A stretch of DNA of 43,442 nucleotides from Kitasatospora phosalacinea (GTDB taxonomy: Bacteria > Actinomycetota > Actinomycetes > Streptomycetales > Streptomycetaceae): contig NZ_JNYE01000105.1 of the NCBI RefSeq assembly GCF_000717185.1, positions 1 to 43,442 of the forward strand, read 5' to 3'. Numbering within the stretch: position 1 is the stretch's first letter; each line of letters opens with the position of its first letter. Below the pieces are notes generated by a model. The model did not search any database. It was not told the DNA's origin and saw only the letters and a program-made list of their open reading frames with translations. The position numbers were made by a program, and so were the translations under genes. Positions 41,315 through 43,442 of the stretch are shown here, in pieces.

Positions 41315-41613
41315 CAGCAGGACCTCTTGGTGTCGGCGTTGGCGCGGGCGGTGGCGGCGAGGTCGGCGAACTGCGCGGACAGCGACTCCAGCACCTCCGG
41401 GCGCAGCCGGTAGTACGTGAAGCGCCCGCACGGCTCGGTGTCCACGACGCCCGCGTCCCGGAGCACCTTCAGGTGGTTGGAGAGGTTGGTCTGGCGGGCG
41501 CCGGTCTCCTCCACCAGGTGCGTGGTGCACAGGGTCTCGCGGGCCAGCAGGGTCACGATCCGCAGCCTGAGCGGGTCGGACAGCACGCGCAACAGTTCAG
41601 TGTCGACTGACAT
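41314..41613 (-). CDS. arsR: ArsR-family repressor 2, upstream of acr3
   Basis: The 99-residue protein is another ArsR winged-helix repressor (LSDPLRLRIVTLLARETLCT; recognition helix ARQTNLSNHLKVLRDAGV). Its cysteines (Cys29 in LCTTHL, Cys62 in EPCGRFTYY, and Cys99, the last residue) differ in position from those of arsR1, so the sensor sites evolved separately. ATG 41613 or ATG 41619 may start it; neither has a ribosome site, suggesting leaderless translation. The only 80 bases to arsC must hold both promoters. Confidence 0.9.
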   Translation of the reverse strand: MSVDTELLRVLSDPLRLRIVTLLARETLCTTHLVEETGARQTNLSNHLKVLRDAGVVDTEPCGRFTYYRLRPEVLESLSAQFADLAATARANADTKRSC

Positions 41614-41693
41614 CACCATGGGCTGATACTTTCACGTCAGCCGGGGCCGGTGCGACCGTGTCGGCCCACCCCTCCCCAGGAAGAGCATCCCCG

Positions 41694-42119
41694 ATGACCG
41701 CCGCGCCGCTCGCCTCCGTGCTCTTCGTCTGCGTCCACAACGCCGGCCGCTCCCAGATGGCCGCCGGCTTCCTCGCCCACCTGGCCGGGGACCGCGTCGA
41801 GGTCCGCTCCGCGGGCTCCGCGCCCGGCCGCGAGGTCAACCCGGCCGCCGTCGCCGCGATGGCCGAGGTCGGCATCGACATCTCCGACCAGCAGCCGAAG
41901 ATCCTCACCACCGAGGCCGTCGAGTCCTCCGACTACGTCATCACCATGGGCTGCGGCGACGCCTGCCCCTACTTCCCCGGCAAGCACTACCGCGACTGGA
42001 CCCTGGAGGACCCGGCAGGCCAGGGCGTCGACGCCGTCCGCCCGATCCGCGACGCCATCCGCACCCGCATCGAAGGCCTGATCGCCGAGATCGACGCCGC
42101 CGCCGGACGGGAGGGCTGA
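41694..42119 (+). CDS. arsC: Arsenate reductase, low-molecular-weight phosphatase type
   Basis: The 141-residue enzyme has the phosphatase loop CVHNAGRS (Cys13, Arg19) and the further family residues TMGCGDACPYFPG and DWTLEDPAGQGVDAVRPIRD. It reduces arsenate to arsenite, which ACR3 then exports; in actinobacteria the electrons normally come from mycothiol/mycoredoxin or thioredoxin, and which applies here cannot be told. ATG 41694 follows AGGAAGAG. It is divergent from arsR2-acr3. Confidence 0.95.
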   Translation: MTAAPLASVLFVCVHNAGRSQMAAGFLAHLAGDRVEVRSAGSAPGREVNPAAVAAMAEVGIDISDQQPKILTTEAVESSDYVITMGCGDACPYFPGKHYRDWTLEDPAGQGVDAVRPIRDAIRTRIEGLIAEIDAAAGREG

Positions 42120-42413
42120 GCCCGGTCCGGCGGCGTGGGCCGCGGGCGGGCCGCCGGGACCGCCGCGTCCGGCGGACCCGACGGCCGGTTCTCCGGCGCC
42201 GACGGCCCGCTCCTCTCGGCGTCCCCGCACGGCCCGGAGGTCCGGGACCCCGCGGACGGCGCCCGCCTCGCCGCGCTCCCGGGCTTCCGCCCGACCCACC
42301 GCCACCGCACGGGGCGGGAACTCGTCCAGCCCGACGGCGCGCGGCTGCTGCGCCGACGGATCGGCCCCGGCCCGGGGCGGCCCGTCGCTGAAGCAGCGGC
42401 CCACCACCGGCGG
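42120..42413. other. Spacer with an open, coding-like frame lacking a start
   Basis: On the plus strand from about 42175 a frame reads DGRFSGADGPLLSASPHGPE, later ALPGFRPTHRHRTGREL and LVQPDGARLLRRRIG, with coding-type third positions but no start codon with ribosome site. It may be a remnant. Nothing else is seen. Confidence 0.35.
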
Positions 42414-43343
42414 TCAGGACGTGCGCAGTTCGGACCGGGCCAGGGCCGTCACCGAGAGCAGCAGCACCGCGGTGCCCAACAGGGCCGCCGGGGTCAGCGG
42501 TTCGTCCAGCACCGCCGCCGCGAACGCGGTGGCGCTGAGCGGCTCGATCAGCGCCACCACGGAGGCCGTCGCCGCCCGGACCACGGCCGCGCCCGCGAAG
42601 TACAGCGCGTAGGCGAACGCGGTCGGGACGGTCGCCAGGTAGCCGAGCAGCAGCAGCGTCGCGGGGAGCGAACCGGTGGACGGCAGCGGGCCCTCGGCCA
42701 GCGCGAACGGGAACAGGCAGACCGCGCAGACCCCGAACGACCACAGGGTGGTGGCCGCCGGATCGTCGGCGGCGCCGGTGCGCGAGGCCCGGTGGCGGGT
42801 GGCGACGGTGATCGCCGCGTAGCCCGCCGCCGAGGCCGACGCCCAGGCCAGGCCCACCGGTTCGACCCCGCCGCCGGAGCCCGCGGCAGCACCGCCGAGC
42901 ACCAGCACGCCCAGGCCGAGCACCGCCCCGGCCACCGCGGCCAGCCCGGCCCGGCCCAGCCGCTCACCCATCAGCAGCCGCCCGCCGAGCGCCACCAGCA
43001 CCGGCGCCGACCCGAGCGTCACGACGGTGGCGACGGCCAGCCCGGTGTGCCGGACCGCCAGGAAGTACGCGGCCTGGAACAGCGTCAGCCCCAGGCCGTT
43101 GAGCAGGATCCGCGGCACGGACGGCCGCGCGGGCCGCGCCGCCCGGCCGGTGAACGGGCGCAGGGCCAGCAGCACCGCCGCGCCGCCGACCGAGCGCCAG
43201 AAGGTCAGGGCGAGCGGGCCCAGGCCGCTGCGCTGGAACAGCAGCGCGGCCGCCGCCCCGGCGGTGCCCCAGGCGGTGGCGGCGAGGGCGACGTACAGCA
43301 GGCCCCGCCGCGCGGGCAGGGCGGAGGAACGCAACGAGAACAC
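42414..43343 (-). CDS. EamA/DMT-family transporter
   Basis: The 309-residue protein has about ten helices in two EamA repeats ([35 protein letters not shown]), with the glycine-rich repeat ends typical of drug/metabolite exporters ([38 protein letters not shown]). Substrate unknown; metabolite efflux is usual for the family. GTG 43343 is the first codon; only a few bases before it begins the sequence suspected to be another insertion sequence, so its promoter may have been replaced. Confidence 0.9.
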   Translation of the reverse strand: MFSLRSSALPARRGLLYVALAATAWGTAGAAAALLFQRSGLGPLALTFWRSVGGAAVLLALRPFTGRAARPARPSVPRILLNGLGLTLFQAAYFLAVRHTGLAVATVVTLGSAPVLVALGGRLLMGERLGRAGLAAVAGAVLGLGVLVLGGAAAGSGGGVEPVGLAWASASAAGYAAITVATRHRASRTGAADDPAATTLWSFGVCAVCLFPFALAEGPLPSTGSLPATLLLLGYLATVPTAFAYALYFAGAAVVRAATASVVALIEPLSATAFAAAVLDEPLTPAALLGTAVLLLSVTALARSELRTS

Positions 43344-43400
43344 GGGCTCTGTCCCGTAATCGGTGGTAGCGCTCTGTGGTGGTCACTGGAGGAGGATGCG

Positions 43401-43442
43401 GTGGCGGAGCAGAGGGAACCTGGCTCGGCCGTGCATTTGCCT
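43401..43442 (+). CDS. Start of an unidentified gene, cut by window edge
   Basis: GTG 43401 follows GGAGGAGG at good spacing and opens at least 14 codons (AEQREPGSAVHLP). The upstream GGCTCTGTCCCG (43344-43355) looks like an end of a streptomycete insertion sequence from memory, so this may be a transposase, but too little is visible to decide. An overlapping ATG at 43396 in another frame is an alternative. Confidence 0.3.
   Translation, partial: MAEQREPGSAVHLP

Overview
This is very GC-rich DNA (strong G/C bias at third codon positions, many GTG starts, GTGA/ATGA overlaps, purine-rich ribosome sites) from an actinomycete, most likely Streptomyces or Kitasatospora. The phenylacetyl-CoA epoxidase operon, SigE-type ECF factors, WYL regulator, PTH2-like hydrolase and ArsO/ACR3 arsenic genes all fit that group. 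No rRNA, tRNA or CRISPR array was seen.

Layout. 1-1570: two ends of one IS1182-type insertion sequence in inverted orientation flank a small unknown gene; the right copy keeps both terminal repeats but its transposase is broken. 1567-4478 (minus): an OmpR/histidine-kinase pair and an NTF2-like protein. 4579-7506: VOC protein, a 29-codon membrane peptide, an ECF sigma factor, a small Cys-rich membrane protein and a class I terpene synthase. 7551-10490: ADP-ribosylglycohydrolase and an M20 carboxypeptidase-like peptidase. 10760-14486: intact paaABCDE with a TetR-type palindrome at the promoter. 14499-20090: alpha/beta hydrolase/WYL divergent pair, a flavin monooxygenase overlapping an ATP-grasp gene, and a divergent MFS exporter. 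20429-23826: VWA protein, YbjQ-like protein, unknown acidic protein, PTH2-like hydrolase.

23827-36208 is accessory and damaged. Intact genes (a small coiled-coil protein, SigE-family factor with membrane partner, MerR, Ohr, AraC, MarR, three ion-transport genes) alternate with remnants: a SulP transporter, a ClC channel, a SpoIIE/PP2C phosphatase and two STAS proteins. The remnants have internal deletions but otherwise clean codons. Three copies of a 15-bp palindrome, TTTGCAnnnTGCAAA, occur only here and may be sites of the local MarR protein.

32541-38134 is an ion-homeostasis group (ArsB/NhaD-superfamily permease, CBS protein, CPA1 antiporter, double-RCK membrane protein). 38362-42119 is an arsenic-resistance island: arsO (minus), arsR1 (plus), acr3-arsR2 (minus), arsC (plus). 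A DMT exporter follows, and the window ends at a probable start of another gene, possibly a second mobile element.

The main points for follow-up are the TTTGCAnnnTGCAAA regulon with its partner-switch-type targets, the unusual clustering of clean internal deletions (real decay or assembly error), the inverted IS pair, and the ATP-grasp/monooxygenase/MFS mini-cluster.
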